The notes below the pieces were generated by a model. The model worked only from the letters and a program-made list of their open reading frames with translations. It ran no database searches and was not told where the DNA came from. A DNA stretch of 64,000 bases from Pseudomonas mendocina (lineage in GTDB: Bacteria > Pseudomonadota > Gammaproteobacteria > Pseudomonadales > Pseudomonadaceae), in assembly GCF_003008615.1 (NCBI RefSeq), contig NZ_CP027657.1:868001-932000 (forward strand), in the 5' to 3' direction. The position numbers and the translations under genes are program-made. Every line of letters starts with the position of its first letter. Positions within the stretch are counted from its first letter, which is position 1. This document shows, one piece after another, positions 23,918 through 32,139 of this stretch.

Positions 23918-25623
23918 CGCGGAGCGATATGCGCCACCATCAGTTGCACGGTCTCGTTACCGCGGAACTCGTTGAGGTCGAGCTTGTACGCCAGCTCGGC
24001 CCAGCGCAACGTCGGGTTGGGCCAGACGTCACGGTCGATGTTGAAGGCGATGCCGTCGAGCTGCACGCTGCCGCACTCGGTCTTGAGCACCAGTTTCAGA
24101 TGGCGCTCACCCACGATACGCTGGCCCACAATCTGGAATACGCCATGGAACAACGGCTCGGGGAAATGCTGTCCCCAGGGGCCGGCATTGCGCAACGCGC
24201 GCGCCAGTTCGAGATGGAATTCGGTCACGTCGAGCTGACCGTCGGATAGCAAACGGCCAGTCAGATCGTCCTCGCACAGCTGACGACGCACTTCGGCATC
24301 GAAAGCCTGGGCGAAGGCCCCGAAGTTGGCCTGCGGCAGCGACAGGCCGGCCGCCATCGCGTGTCCGCCGAACTTGCTGATCAGCCCAGGATGGCGCGCC
24401 GCCACGGCGTCCAGCGCATCGCGAATATGCAGCCCCGGCACCGAGCGCGCCGAGCCCTTGAGCATCCCCTCGCCTGCATCGGCGAAAGCGATGGCCGGGC
24501 GGTGGTAACGCTCCTTCAGACGCGAAGCGAGGATGCCGATCACGCCCTGGTGCCAGTCCGGCTCGAACAGACACAGGCCGAACGGCATGTCCTCAAGGGA
24601 CAGATCCTTGAGCTGGGCCAGCGCCTCGCGCTGCATGCCCTGCTCGATGGCCTTGCGATCCTGATTGAGCTGATCGAGCTGTACCGCCATATCGCGGGCC
24701 AGCGCCTCGTCGTCGCAAAGCAGGCATTCGATGCCCAGGCTCATGTCGTCCAGGCGCCCGGCCGCGTTCAAGCGCGGGCCGAGGATGAAACCGAGATCAG
24801 TGGAAGTGATACGCCGATGGTCGCGACCGGCGACTTCGAGAATCGCGCGCAGGCCCGGTCGCGCCCGGCCGGCGCGAATTCGCGCCAGGCCCTGATGCAC
24901 CAGAATGCGGTTATTGGCGTCCAGCGGCACCACGTCGGCGACGCTACCGAGCGCGACCAGATCGAGCAACTCGCCCAGGTTCGGCTCCTGGCGATTGGCG
25001 AACCAACCGGTCTCACGCAGACGCGCACGCAGCGCCAGCAACACGTAGAACATCACACCAACGCCTGCCAAAGCCTTGCTGGGGAAGGTGCAGTCGGGCT
25101 GGTTCGGGTTGACGATGGCATCGGCAGCCGGCAACTCCGGCCCAGGTAGGTGGTGGTCGGTGACCAGCACCGTCAACCCCGCCGCCTTGGCTGCTGCTAC
25201 GCCATCAACGCTGGAAATACCGTTATCCACAGTCAGCAACAAATCGGGCTGGCGCTCCAGCGCCACGGCGACGATCTCCGGCGTCAGGCCGTAACCGTAC
25301 TCGAAGCGGTTCGGCACCAGGTAATCCACATGCGCCGCGCCGAGCAGACGCAGGCCAAGCACGCCGACCGAGCTGGCGGTGGCACCGTCGGCATCGAAGT
25401 CACCAACAATGAGGATGCGCTGACGCTGTTCAAGCGCCTGCACCAACAACTCCACCGCCGCATCGATGCCCTTGAGCTGCTGGTACGGGATCAACCGCGC
25501 CAGGCCCTTGTCCAGTTCCTCGGCGGACTGCACGCCACGCGCGGCGTAGAGACGGGTGAGCAGTGGCGGCAGGTTACCCAGGTCGGGCAGTTGTGCAGGT
25601 AGGGGACGGGCTTCGATACGCAT
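23914..25623 (-). CDS. recJ: Single-stranded-DNA-specific 5'-3' exonuclease RecJ
   Basis: A 569-residue DHH-family exonuclease that works in recombination and mismatch and base-excision repair. The phosphoesterase motifs are VGDFDADGATASSV, DNGISS and VTDHHLPG (DHH), then NAAGRLDD, with the DHHA1 and OB-type domains after them. Length fits the family. I chose ATG 25623 (MRIEARPLP); the in-frame ATG at 25653 lies inside or next to the palindromic repeat upstream and adds ten residues. It lies downstream of yaeQ with a REP-like palindrome between. Confidence 0.96.
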   Translation of the reverse strand: MRIEARPLPAQLPDLGNLPPLLTRLYAARGVQSAEELDKGLARLIPYQQLKGIDAAVELLVQALEQRQRILIVGDFDADGATASSVGVLGLRLLGAAHVDYLVPNRFEYGYGLTPEIVAVALERQPDLLLTVDNGISSVDGVAAAKAAGLTVLVTDHHLPGPELPAADAIVNPNQPDCTFPSKALAGVGVMFYVLLALRARLRETGWFANRQEPNLGELLDLVALGSVADVVPLDANNRILVHQGLARIRAGRARPGLRAILEVAGRDHRRITSTDLGFILGPRLNAAGRLDDMSLGIECLLCDDEALARDMAVQLDQLNQDRKAIEQGMQREALAQLKDLSLEDMPFGLCLFEPDWHQGVIGILASRLKERYHRPAIAFADAGEGMLKGSARSVPGLHIRDALDAVAARHPGLISKFGGHAMAAGLSLPQANFGAFAQAFDAEVRRQLCEDDLTGRLLSDGQLDVTEFHLELARALRNAGPWGQHFPEPLFHGVFQIVGQRIVGERHLKLVLKTECGSVQLDGIAFNIDRDVWPNPTLRWAELAYKLDLNEFRGNETVQLMVAHIAPR

Positions 25624-25638
25624 CTTGAGTCTTTTCGT

Positions 25639-25691
25639 GTAGGGCGGGTGCAACCCGCCACAGGTGATCCGGCGGGTTGCACCCGCCCTAC
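25639..25691. repeat. REP-like palindrome between yaeQ and recJ
   Basis: A perfect 21-bp inverted repeat, GTAGGGCGGGTGCAACCCGCC at 25639-25659 and its complement at 25671-25691, with an 11-base spacer. A diverged copy lies at 54432-54485. Such extragenic palindromes occur in Pseudomonas and may be mobilised by REP-associated transposases; none is encoded in this window. Confidence 0.85.
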
Positions 25692-25695
25692 GGCT

Positions 25696-26235
25696 TCAAC
25701 GCTGGCCAGCCAACCATTCCAGCGGAATCTCGTGCTGACCGCGCTCGTCAGTCACGAACAGCTCGCCATCGCTAATCATCACGCTCCAGGACAGCGAACG
25801 CGGCATGTCCAGCGCCAGGTCGGCCAGCGCCTCCTGGCCCAGGCCAACCACGTTGATGTTCTTCAGGCTGCGCACCGGGTCGAGGCACTTGGTCTGCCAC
25901 ACGCGCAGGTTGCCATAGGCCACCAGGCTGAATTTCTCGGTACGTCGCGAACACCAAGTGATGCGCTCGCTGTCCGGCTGACCCACTTCGATCCAGTGCA
26001 GCACACGGTCATCCAGGCTCTTCTCCCACAGCGCCGGCTCGTCGACATCCGACAGGCCACGGCCGAAGGCCAGTTGCTCGTGATAGAACAATGCATAAGC
26101 GATAAGCCGCGCAGCCAGGCGCTCTTCGGTCTCCGAGGGATGACGCGCGACGGTGAAACGCAGGTTTTCGTAAACGCTGCGATCCATGTCGGTGAGGTTC
26201 AGTTCGATCTTGTAGGTGGTCGATGGCAGGGCCAT
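25696..26235 (-). CDS. yaeQ: YaeQ family protein
   Basis: A 179-residue protein of the YaeQ family: MALPSTTYKIELNLTDMDRS, then VARHPSETEERLAARLIAYA and WSVMISDGELFVT. The fold is a compact beta barrel related to PD-(D/E)xK nuclease folds; its cellular role is not settled. The start ATG 26235 gives the standard N-terminus; the frame stays open to 26382 but without a family match. It lies directly before recJ, as in P. aeruginosa as I recall. Confidence 0.93.
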   Translation of the reverse strand: MALPSTTYKIELNLTDMDRSVYENLRFTVARHPSETEERLAARLIAYALFYHEQLAFGRGLSDVDEPALWEKSLDDRVLHWIEVGQPDSERITWCSRRTEKFSLVAYGNLRVWQTKCLDPVRSLKNINVVGLGQEALADLALDMPRSLSWSVMISDGELFVTDERGQHEIPLEWLAGQR

Positions 26236-26426
26236 GGCGGGCTTCTTGGCTGGTCGAAAGACGGCAAGTCTAACGCGAATCGCCACCTCGATGCCGACGC
26301 GCCAATGAACAGGTTGGCAAATGTCCCGATACGCGGTTGTCAGCCTGACCGGTGATCCGTATAAACCGCAACGCCGGAGCATTCATGATGAATGCCCAAG
26401 GGAAAGCACTGCCACAAGGAGGTTTC

Positions 26427-28181
26427 ATGGAGGCGCTCATCATTGCGGCGATGGTATTTTTCATCATCGTCAGGCTCCTTAACTCGGTCAGCGGCACGGA
26501 AGAAGAACTTCACGTGGATGTCTCAGGCCGCCATGCGCGCATCACGCCCACAGACGCCGCACAAATCAATCGCATCAGCATACTGAGCCTCAGCGCACCG
26601 GAGCTGGCCTTGCAGGTCGCCTCCCGCCTGTGGGGAGATGCCTGGCAAATCGCTCATGTTTCGCTCTGCAGCGTACTGCTGAAGCTGGATAGGGAGGAGG
26701 ACGCGCTAAAACTGCTCTCACATCTCGAAGCGCCCTACGCCCAGAACGCCCTGGTAGAGATGCTGCAGTACCTGCTGGAGAACGGGCAGAGGGACAAGGC
26801 GCTCGAGATAAAGAATCGCCTGGGTGCAGATCTCTCCAGCCTACCGCTGCTGCATGCCGAACTGCTGCTGGCCGAGGGAAAAGCAGATGGGGCACGTAGC
26901 GTATTGGCTGCCCTGACCCAGGATGATCAGCTCGATGCCGACCAACTGATCGCTCTCGCGCGCCTGCAGCAATGCAGCGATATGCCCGATGCAGCGCAGG
27001 CGAGCCTTGCCAAGGCTGAGGCTGCATTAAATACCGAAGAACAGCGCTCGCTTATCGAGTGGCGCCCCTTCATGCAGGCGCTGGCCGAATTTCAGCGCTA
27101 TCCGGAACTGCTTCAACTCGCCGAACGGAGCGAGGAAGACAAGCGCTACATCGCGCAGTTGCTATTGGACAAAGGGCAGTACGAGCACACCTTGACCTTG
27201 CTGGGCTCCGTCGACTCCGCCGCCGCTTACCTGCTGGATTACGAAAAGCTGCTCGCTCAATTGCTGCATGACCAGCGCCATGATCTGGCACAACAGCTGT
27301 TGCTCAACTCGACCGGAAGCACCCACTCGATCCTGCTGGAGCACTATCTGGACTGGTATGTCCGGCAAGGCGATACCCGGCAAGCGCAAAAACTGCTGGA
27401 CGATGAAGCATCGCGTCTGGAGCCCGCCACGCTCAACTGGCTCATGCTCAACCTGGCGCAGCGCCATTGCGAAAGCCAGCACTATTGGACGGGAGATCTG
27501 CTACGCCAGTCGGATCGCCTGGTGAGCAGTCGCAGAGGACAGCCGGAGTGGCCATTCATGCGCCTGCTCTACCTGCAACACCTGCTAAAAGAGCAAGCCA
27601 AGCGCCCCTTGAGCCAGCGCGATAGCTGGACGATCCGCAATCATCTGGAAGAAATCGCCAAACTGCACGCCCAACTCGAATTCGACGACGCACTATCCGA
27701 GCGCATTCATCACTGTGAATTACTGCAGACACTCGGCGAGCCGGAGCAGGCTCGGACACTGGCGAAAGAGATCGAACGACAACTGCGCGATGCGCAGTTC
27801 CAGGAAGAGGACGATAGAAGTTTCTACTGCGATGAATTCGTCACAGTCCTGATCAAGCTTGGCGAGCTGGACACTGCCAGGAAACTGTTTGAGGAGGGCC
27901 TGACCAGCGACTGGCAGGAGGAGCCGTTGCTACAGGCTTATGTCGAAGCAGATCGACTGGAAGAAGCCGTGGAGCAGATCAGCTTCAAAACGCTTATCGG
28001 GCACGCTGACGCCCCCATAAACGCGCTACATCAACGTATCGTGCACCTGGCCGAGCAAGACAAACAACGCAGCCAACACCTGCAGCAGCGCTTGTTCGAG
28101 CGCCTGAATGACGACACCACCTGGAAATCCTGGGGCATGCTTAGCCAAGGTCAGCGCAACGAAACCGAGGCCTCGACCTAG
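26427..28181 (+). CDS. Membrane-anchored TPR-like repeat protein of unknown function
   Basis: A 584-residue protein with one N-terminal membrane segment (MEALIIAAMVFFIIVRLLN, residues 1-20) and an otherwise all-helical, Leu/Glu/Gln-rich body that looks like TPR- or SEL-type repeats throughout (for example ALVEMLQYLLENGQRDKALE). The strong ribosome site AAGGAGG before ATG 26427 fixes the start. A scaffold role at the inner membrane is inferred. It faces the helicase gene of the PspA/flotillin region tail to tail, with the two stop codons overlapping by 4 bases, so transcripts collide. It may or may not belong to that system. Confidence 0.8.
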   Translation: MEALIIAAMVFFIIVRLLNSVSGTEEELHVDVSGRHARITPTDAAQINRISILSLSAPELALQVASRLWGDAWQIAHVSLCSVLLKLDREEDALKLLSHLEAPYAQNALVEMLQYLLENGQRDKALEIKNRLGADLSSLPLLHAELLLAEGKADGARSVLAALTQDDQLDADQLIALARLQQCSDMPDAAQASLAKAEAALNTEEQRSLIEWRPFMQALAEFQRYPELLQLAERSEEDKRYIAQLLLDKGQYEHTLTLLGSVDSAAAYLLDYEKLLAQLLHDQRHDLAQQLLLNSTGSTHSILLEHYLDWYVRQGDTRQAQKLLDDEASRLEPATLNWLMLNLAQRHCESQHYWTGDLLRQSDRLVSSRRGQPEWPFMRLLYLQHLLKEQAKRPLSQRDSWTIRNHLEEIAKLHAQLEFDDALSERIHHCELLQTLGEPEQARTLAKEIERQLRDAQFQEEDDRSFYCDEFVTVLIKLGELDTARKLFEEGLTSDWQEEPLLQAYVEADRLEEAVEQISFKTLIGHADAPINALHQRIVHLAEQDKQRSQHLQQRLFERLNDDTTWKSWGMLSQGQRNETEAST

Positions 28182-30889
28182 AGGCGCGCCAGTAGCGCCT
28201 CCAGCGCCTGCTCCGGCGCCTCGCGCCATAGGCCGTAACTCAGCGGCAGGGTTTCCAACCCTGCCCGCGCCAGCACCAGGTAGCGCTCCAGTTCGAGAAA
28301 GCCCTCGCCCTCCCCCGGAAAGCCGATCAGGTCGATGGCCAGGCACTTGTCGCCGCGCCGGCAGAAGATATCCAGCACCAGCCCGGCCAGCGGGTAGTGA
28401 TTCCAGGTGGTCACCCCTTTGGCCTGCAACGCCTCGCACAATTGGCTCCGCGCCGCATCAGTAGCGCCGGGTTGCCAGGCGGCGCCCGGTATCTCCAGCG
28501 ACTCCAGATAGCGACGTAGCAGGTGCGTGGCAGGCAACTGGCGTTCGTCGCCACTGAACAGCAGCACCTGGCGTTCGCGAGCGCGGGTGATGGCGACGTT
28601 GAACAGGTCGGCGCGATTGAGGTAGGCCGCAGCCTGGCTCGATTCGCGGTCGATGGCGAAACTGAGGATCATCAGGTCGCGCTCTTCACCCTGGAAGCCA
28701 TAGGGCGTGTCCACCAGCAGGCGAAATTCACGCAGCTGCTCCAACGGCAGCGTTTCACCGACGCGCTTGCGGATCAGCTCGACCTGATCACGAAACGGCG
28801 ACAACACGCCGACGCTGGGCTTGAGTGGGCTGCCACGGTACTCGGCCAGGTGCGCCTCGAGCAGCGCCATTACCCGAGCCACTTCCACCTCGTTGGCGCC
28901 ATTGCGCCCGCGTTGGCCATCCAGCCGCTGCAACTGCAGGCTGTCGCAACCCTGGCTGCCGGGGCGCTCCTTCATCACCCGCAGGCGGCGGTCGTAGAAC
29001 ATCTCGTTGCTGAAACGGATCAGCGCCGGGCGGCTGCGGAAGTGTTCGTCGAGAAACACCACCGCTTCCTGGCTGGCCAACTGCTGGCCGACCAGATCGA
29101 GCACGCTGTTGTCGCGGTAGCTCCAGGCCTCGCGCTCCTTGGCCTGCAGACTGGCGCGCTGCAACAGCTGCACCTCGCGCGCACGGGAAAGGAAGGAGAT
29201 ATGTCGCAGCTGGCGTATGTCACCGGTGACCACGGCGCGCTTGCAGCGCTGGAAGGCCGGCAGCGCCGAGGCGATATCGCACTGGGTCGCCTCGTCCATC
29301 ACCATCACGTCGAACAGCTCGGGGCGCAGCGGCAGCAGGCGGTGCAGCTCGTCCAGCGTCACCACCCAGATCGGGAAGGCAGCCAGCAGGCGTGCCGGGT
29401 CGATATCCTCGAACAGGGCCAACTGGCGCTGCGAGTTGCGCGCGCGGATGGCCTGGTTGTACCGCACGAACAGCGCCCGGTCGCTGAGCAGCAGGCGCTT
29501 GAGGTTCAACGCCCGATGGCTGTTGAGGTGCTCGCGGCTGAGGCGCTGGCGGCGTTGCTGACAATCGCGCAGCTCATCGAGCAGCACCCAGGGGCGCACG
29601 CTGCTGCCAATGCGCTTGCGCACCCAGGGCACCTGCAGCCAGCGACGCCAGAACACCAGGCTACCGCGCTCGGCGCGCAACAGCAGGCGACTCCAGCGCA
29701 CCGCCTGTTCGCAGCGCTCACGAAAATCCGCCGACAGCCGTCGTTCGGCCTGGGTAAGCACCTGCAACTCGCTGCGCTGACGCTCCTCGGCCTGCTCGGA
29801 AACGTTCTCGAACTCGCCCTGCAGCAGGCGTTCCAGGCGCTCGCGCAGGGCCTGACGCAGGCTCTGACCATCGCCTTCGAGCACACCGTCACGCAGGCCG
29901 AAGTCCTCGCGCAGCTTCTGCGCGATAACCCGTACCGCCTGGGCGCTGCGGCTGACCAGCAGCACGCTCTCGCCCTGCAGGTAACGATCCAGCGCCAGCG
30001 CCGCCAGGCTGTAGCTCTTGCCGGTGCCTGGCGGCCCGGAAATCTGGCTGAGGGGATAGCGCGCGGCATTGTCCAACGCCCGGCACTGGGCAGTGCTGAG
30101 CTGCGCCGGCAAGCGTTGCGGCGTGCTGCTTGAACCGGCGAGCTGAACCGGCGGCGTCTCACCGAGCAGTTGCAACAACGCAGGAGATAGATGCGGCGCC
30201 TCGTGCAGCAGTTGCAGCTCGTGGGCGATACCACGGCTGCCGCTGCCACGCGGCACCAGCGCAACGAAGGCGCCGGGCAGCAGGCTCAGGCTGCGCCGGC
30301 GCTGAGCCTGGGCCAGTTCGTCGGCGCTGGCCAGCGCCGGAAAGCCGGCCGCAGCGGCTACCTCCCGCACCAAAGTATGACGCTCGACCCAGGCCAGCAG
30401 CTCGCCGAGCCCGGCAATATCCAGTGCCTCCACCGGCAGCGGCAGGCCGTCGATCTCGCCGCCCTGACTGTCGTCGAACAGGCGGCGCAGCAGACGCCAG
30501 TTGCCGTGGGCACGCTGCACGTCGATGCCGAGCAGATGGCCGTTGCCATCCTCGGTGGGTTGCAGGCTGGCCTCGTAGTAGAACAGCGGGCCGCAGATGG
30601 CCTGCGAGCCGCCCTGCTCCAGCTGCAGGCGACCGCACACCGGCAGCACGCCATAGACCAGTTGCAGTTCGCGCTGATACAGGGCCTGGGCCTCAGCCAG
30701 GGTACGGCCCACATCCGCCGACAGGGGCAGCAGCGACAGGCTGCCGCTGGCCAGTTCTTCACGCCCGTCGAGCCAGGTCCAGCGCTGGGCAGGCAGCTTG
30801 CCCAGGTTGTCCAGATCCAGGTCGCGGCTGTCGGCCAGGTAGCAACTGCGGTAGAAGCCGATCAGCTGGCGGGCGTGTTGGTCGCTCAT
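28178..30889 (-). CDS. UPF1/AAA_11-type superfamily 1 helicase with C-terminal nuclease-like domain
   Basis: A 903-residue DNA/RNA helicase. An N-terminal domain of about 270 residues has no clear match. Walker A GPPGTGKS gives Lys291, Walker B DEAT lies at Asp532-Glu533, and VVTGDIRQL, DEHFRSRP, DTPYGFQGEERDL and NVAITRARERQVL are motifs III-VI of the UPF1-like SF1 helicases. A coiled segment sits between Walker A and B (about 340-450). After about residue 800 the text LVLDIFCRRGDKCLAIDLIG resembles the conserved core of VSR/DUF559-type PD-(D/E)xK nucleases, but with Asp in place of the usual Glu and no Lys after it, so activity is uncertain. Its ATG overlaps the stop of the PLD-like gene (1 base), so it is the last gene of the operon. 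Confidence 0.88.
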   Translation of the reverse strand: MSDQHARQLIGFYRSCYLADSRDLDLDNLGKLPAQRWTWLDGREELASGSLSLLPLSADVGRTLAEAQALYQRELQLVYGVLPVCGRLQLEQGGSQAICGPLFYYEASLQPTEDGNGHLLGIDVQRAHGNWRLLRRLFDDSQGGEIDGLPLPVEALDIAGLGELLAWVERHTLVREVAAAAGFPALASADELAQAQRRRSLSLLPGAFVALVPRGSGSRGIAHELQLLHEAPHLSPALLQLLGETPPVQLAGSSSTPQRLPAQLSTAQCRALDNAARYPLSQISGPPGTGKSYSLAALALDRYLQGESVLLVSRSAQAVRVIAQKLREDFGLRDGVLEGDGQSLRQALRERLERLLQGEFENVSEQAEERQRSELQVLTQAERRLSADFRERCEQAVRWSRLLLRAERGSLVFWRRWLQVPWVRKRIGSSVRPWVLLDELRDCQQRRQRLSREHLNSHRALNLKRLLLSDRALFVRYNQAIRARNSQRQLALFEDIDPARLLAAFPIWVVTLDELHRLLPLRPELFDVMVMDEATQCDIASALPAFQRCKRAVVTGDIRQLRHISFLSRAREVQLLQRASLQAKEREAWSYRDNSVLDLVGQQLASQEAVVFLDEHFRSRPALIRFSNEMFYDRRLRVMKERPGSQGCDSLQLQRLDGQRGRNGANEVEVARVMALLEAHLAEYRGSPLKPSVGVLSPFRDQVELIRKRVGETLPLEQLREFRLLVDTPYGFQGEERDLMILSFAIDRESSQAAAYLNRADLFNVAITRARERQVLLFSGDERQLPATHLLRRYLESLEIPGAAWQPGATDAARSQLCEALQAKGVTTWNHYPLAGLVLDIFCRRGDKCLAIDLIGFPGEGEGFLELERYLVLARAGLETLPLSYGLWREAPEQALEALLARL

Positions 30890-31575
30890 CAGTTACCTGC
30901 GTAACGCGCCCAGAGCTTGTCGAACTCGCGACGGTACTCGGCCACCAGATGCGGGTCATCGGTCACCAGCAGGTTTTCCTCGTTGCTGGTGCTGGCGCTG
31001 CGGGTCCAGTTGAAACTGCCGCTGAGCAGCAGGCGGCCATCGAACAGGGCGAACTTGTGGTGCATGTGGAACGGGCTGTTGTCGATGCGCAGCGGAACAC
31101 CCTGCTCGACCAGGTGCTGGATGTCACTGCCGGCATCGAAGCGCTTTTCGCTGTCGCTGATGATGCGCACGGCGATACCGCGACGGTGCACGGCAATCAG
31201 CTCGTCGCTGAGCTGGTTGTCGGAGATGGTGTAGACACAGACGTCCACCGACTCCCTGGCCTGGCGGCAGAGGTCGCGGATGCGCTGGCGGCAGCTCTCG
31301 CCAGGACTGAAGTGCGCGCTGCTATGGCCGCGAATCGGCGAGCAACGTACTTCCAGGGTCTTGATCACCTGCTCCAGCCACTTCAGGGCGGGCATCGCGT
31401 CCTCGGGATTCTGGATCAGCTCACGCACCAGGGCGAAGGCGCGGTTACGCATGTAGCGCACCTGATCGGGGCTCAGGTCATTACCCAGCTCGCGCAGCTC
31501 GTCACGTTCCTCGTTACTCAGGCGCAGGTCGGCCAGGCTCTCGCGCAGGTGTTGGTCGAGTCGGTTGAAATCCAT
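30889..31575 (-). CDS. Phospholipase D-like protein with a single HKD motif
   Basis: A 228-residue protein. After an N-terminal helical stretch of about 100 residues, a PLD domain carries one HKD motif: His172-x-Lys174 followed by Asp179 (HHKFALFDG) and the trailing GSFNWT. Single-HKD members such as Nuc and PLD6 dimerise to make one active site and cut nucleic acids or phospholipids. There is no signal peptide, so it should be cytosolic. It lies between a rhomboid protease (15 bases upstream) and the helicase (1-base overlap), which favours a nuclease partner for the helicase, though a membrane-lipid role is also possible given the PspA and flotillin genes of the same unit. Confidence 0.9.
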   Translation of the reverse strand: MDFNRLDQHLRESLADLRLSNEERDELRELGNDLSPDQVRYMRNRAFALVRELIQNPEDAMPALKWLEQVIKTLEVRCSPIRGHSSAHFSPGESCRQRIRDLCRQARESVDVCVYTISDNQLSDELIAVHRRGIAVRIISDSEKRFDAGSDIQHLVEQGVPLRIDNSPFHMHHKFALFDGRLLLSGSFNWTRSASTSNEENLLVTDDPHLVAEYRREFDKLWARYAGN

Positions 31576-31590
31576 GCAAATTCCCTTTCG

Positions 31591-32139
31591 TCATTGATTG
31601 CGGCGGCGACTCAATGCGGCGTAGAGCACGCCGCTGAAGGCACCGGCCAGATGGTACTCGAAGGACACGCCAGCACGTGGCAGCAGACCGAAAAACCAGC
31701 CGCCGTAGAGGAAGAACACCAACACGGCCAGCAGCAGATCGAGCAAGCTGCGCTCGAACCAGGCCCGTGCCAGCAGCAGCCCCCAGAAGCCGAACAGCCA
31801 GCCACTGGCGCCGACATGCAAGCCGGTACGGCCGAATAGCCAGACCAGCGCACCGCTGAGCAGGATGATAAAGGCACTGGAACGGAAGAAGTCACGGCGC
31901 GAGCGCAGCAACACCAAGCTGCCGAGCACCAGCAGCCCGCTGAGGTTGCTGAGCAGATGCGCCCAGCTGCCATGCAGCCAGGGCGCGAGAAGAATGCCGG
32001 GTAGCGCCTCGATATGCCGGGGCAGCAAGCCCCAGACGTTCAAGGCGCCGCCAAGGGCGCCATTGACCACTTGCACCAGCAGCATCGCGCCGCTGATCAG
32101 CAACAGCGGGCGAAGCTCGGTCAGCCAACCTCGCCTCAC
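31591..32139 (-). CDS. Rhomboid-family intramembrane serine protease
   Basis: A 182-residue membrane protein with about six hydrophobic segments. The catalytic pair is Ser112 in HVGASGWLFG (the GxSG motif) and His163 in EYHLAGAFSG; HLLSN (His61 to Asn65) supplies the conserved His and Asn of segment 2. So it is likely an active protease that cuts transmembrane helices. Its ATG overlaps the stop of the giant ATPase by 4 bases (32136-32139), showing tight coupling. Its substrate is unknown; the single-pass N-termini of the flotillin or YqiJ-like proteins of the same cluster are possible targets (inference). Confidence 0.9.
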   Translation of the reverse strand: MRRGWLTELRPLLLISGAMLLVQVVNGALGGALNVWGLLPRHIEALPGILLAPWLHGSWAHLLSNLSGLLVLGSLVLLRSRRDFFRSSAFIILLSGALVWLFGRTGLHVGASGWLFGFWGLLLARAWFERSLLDLLLAVLVFFLYGGWFFGLLPRAGVSFEYHLAGAFSGVLYAALSRRRNQ

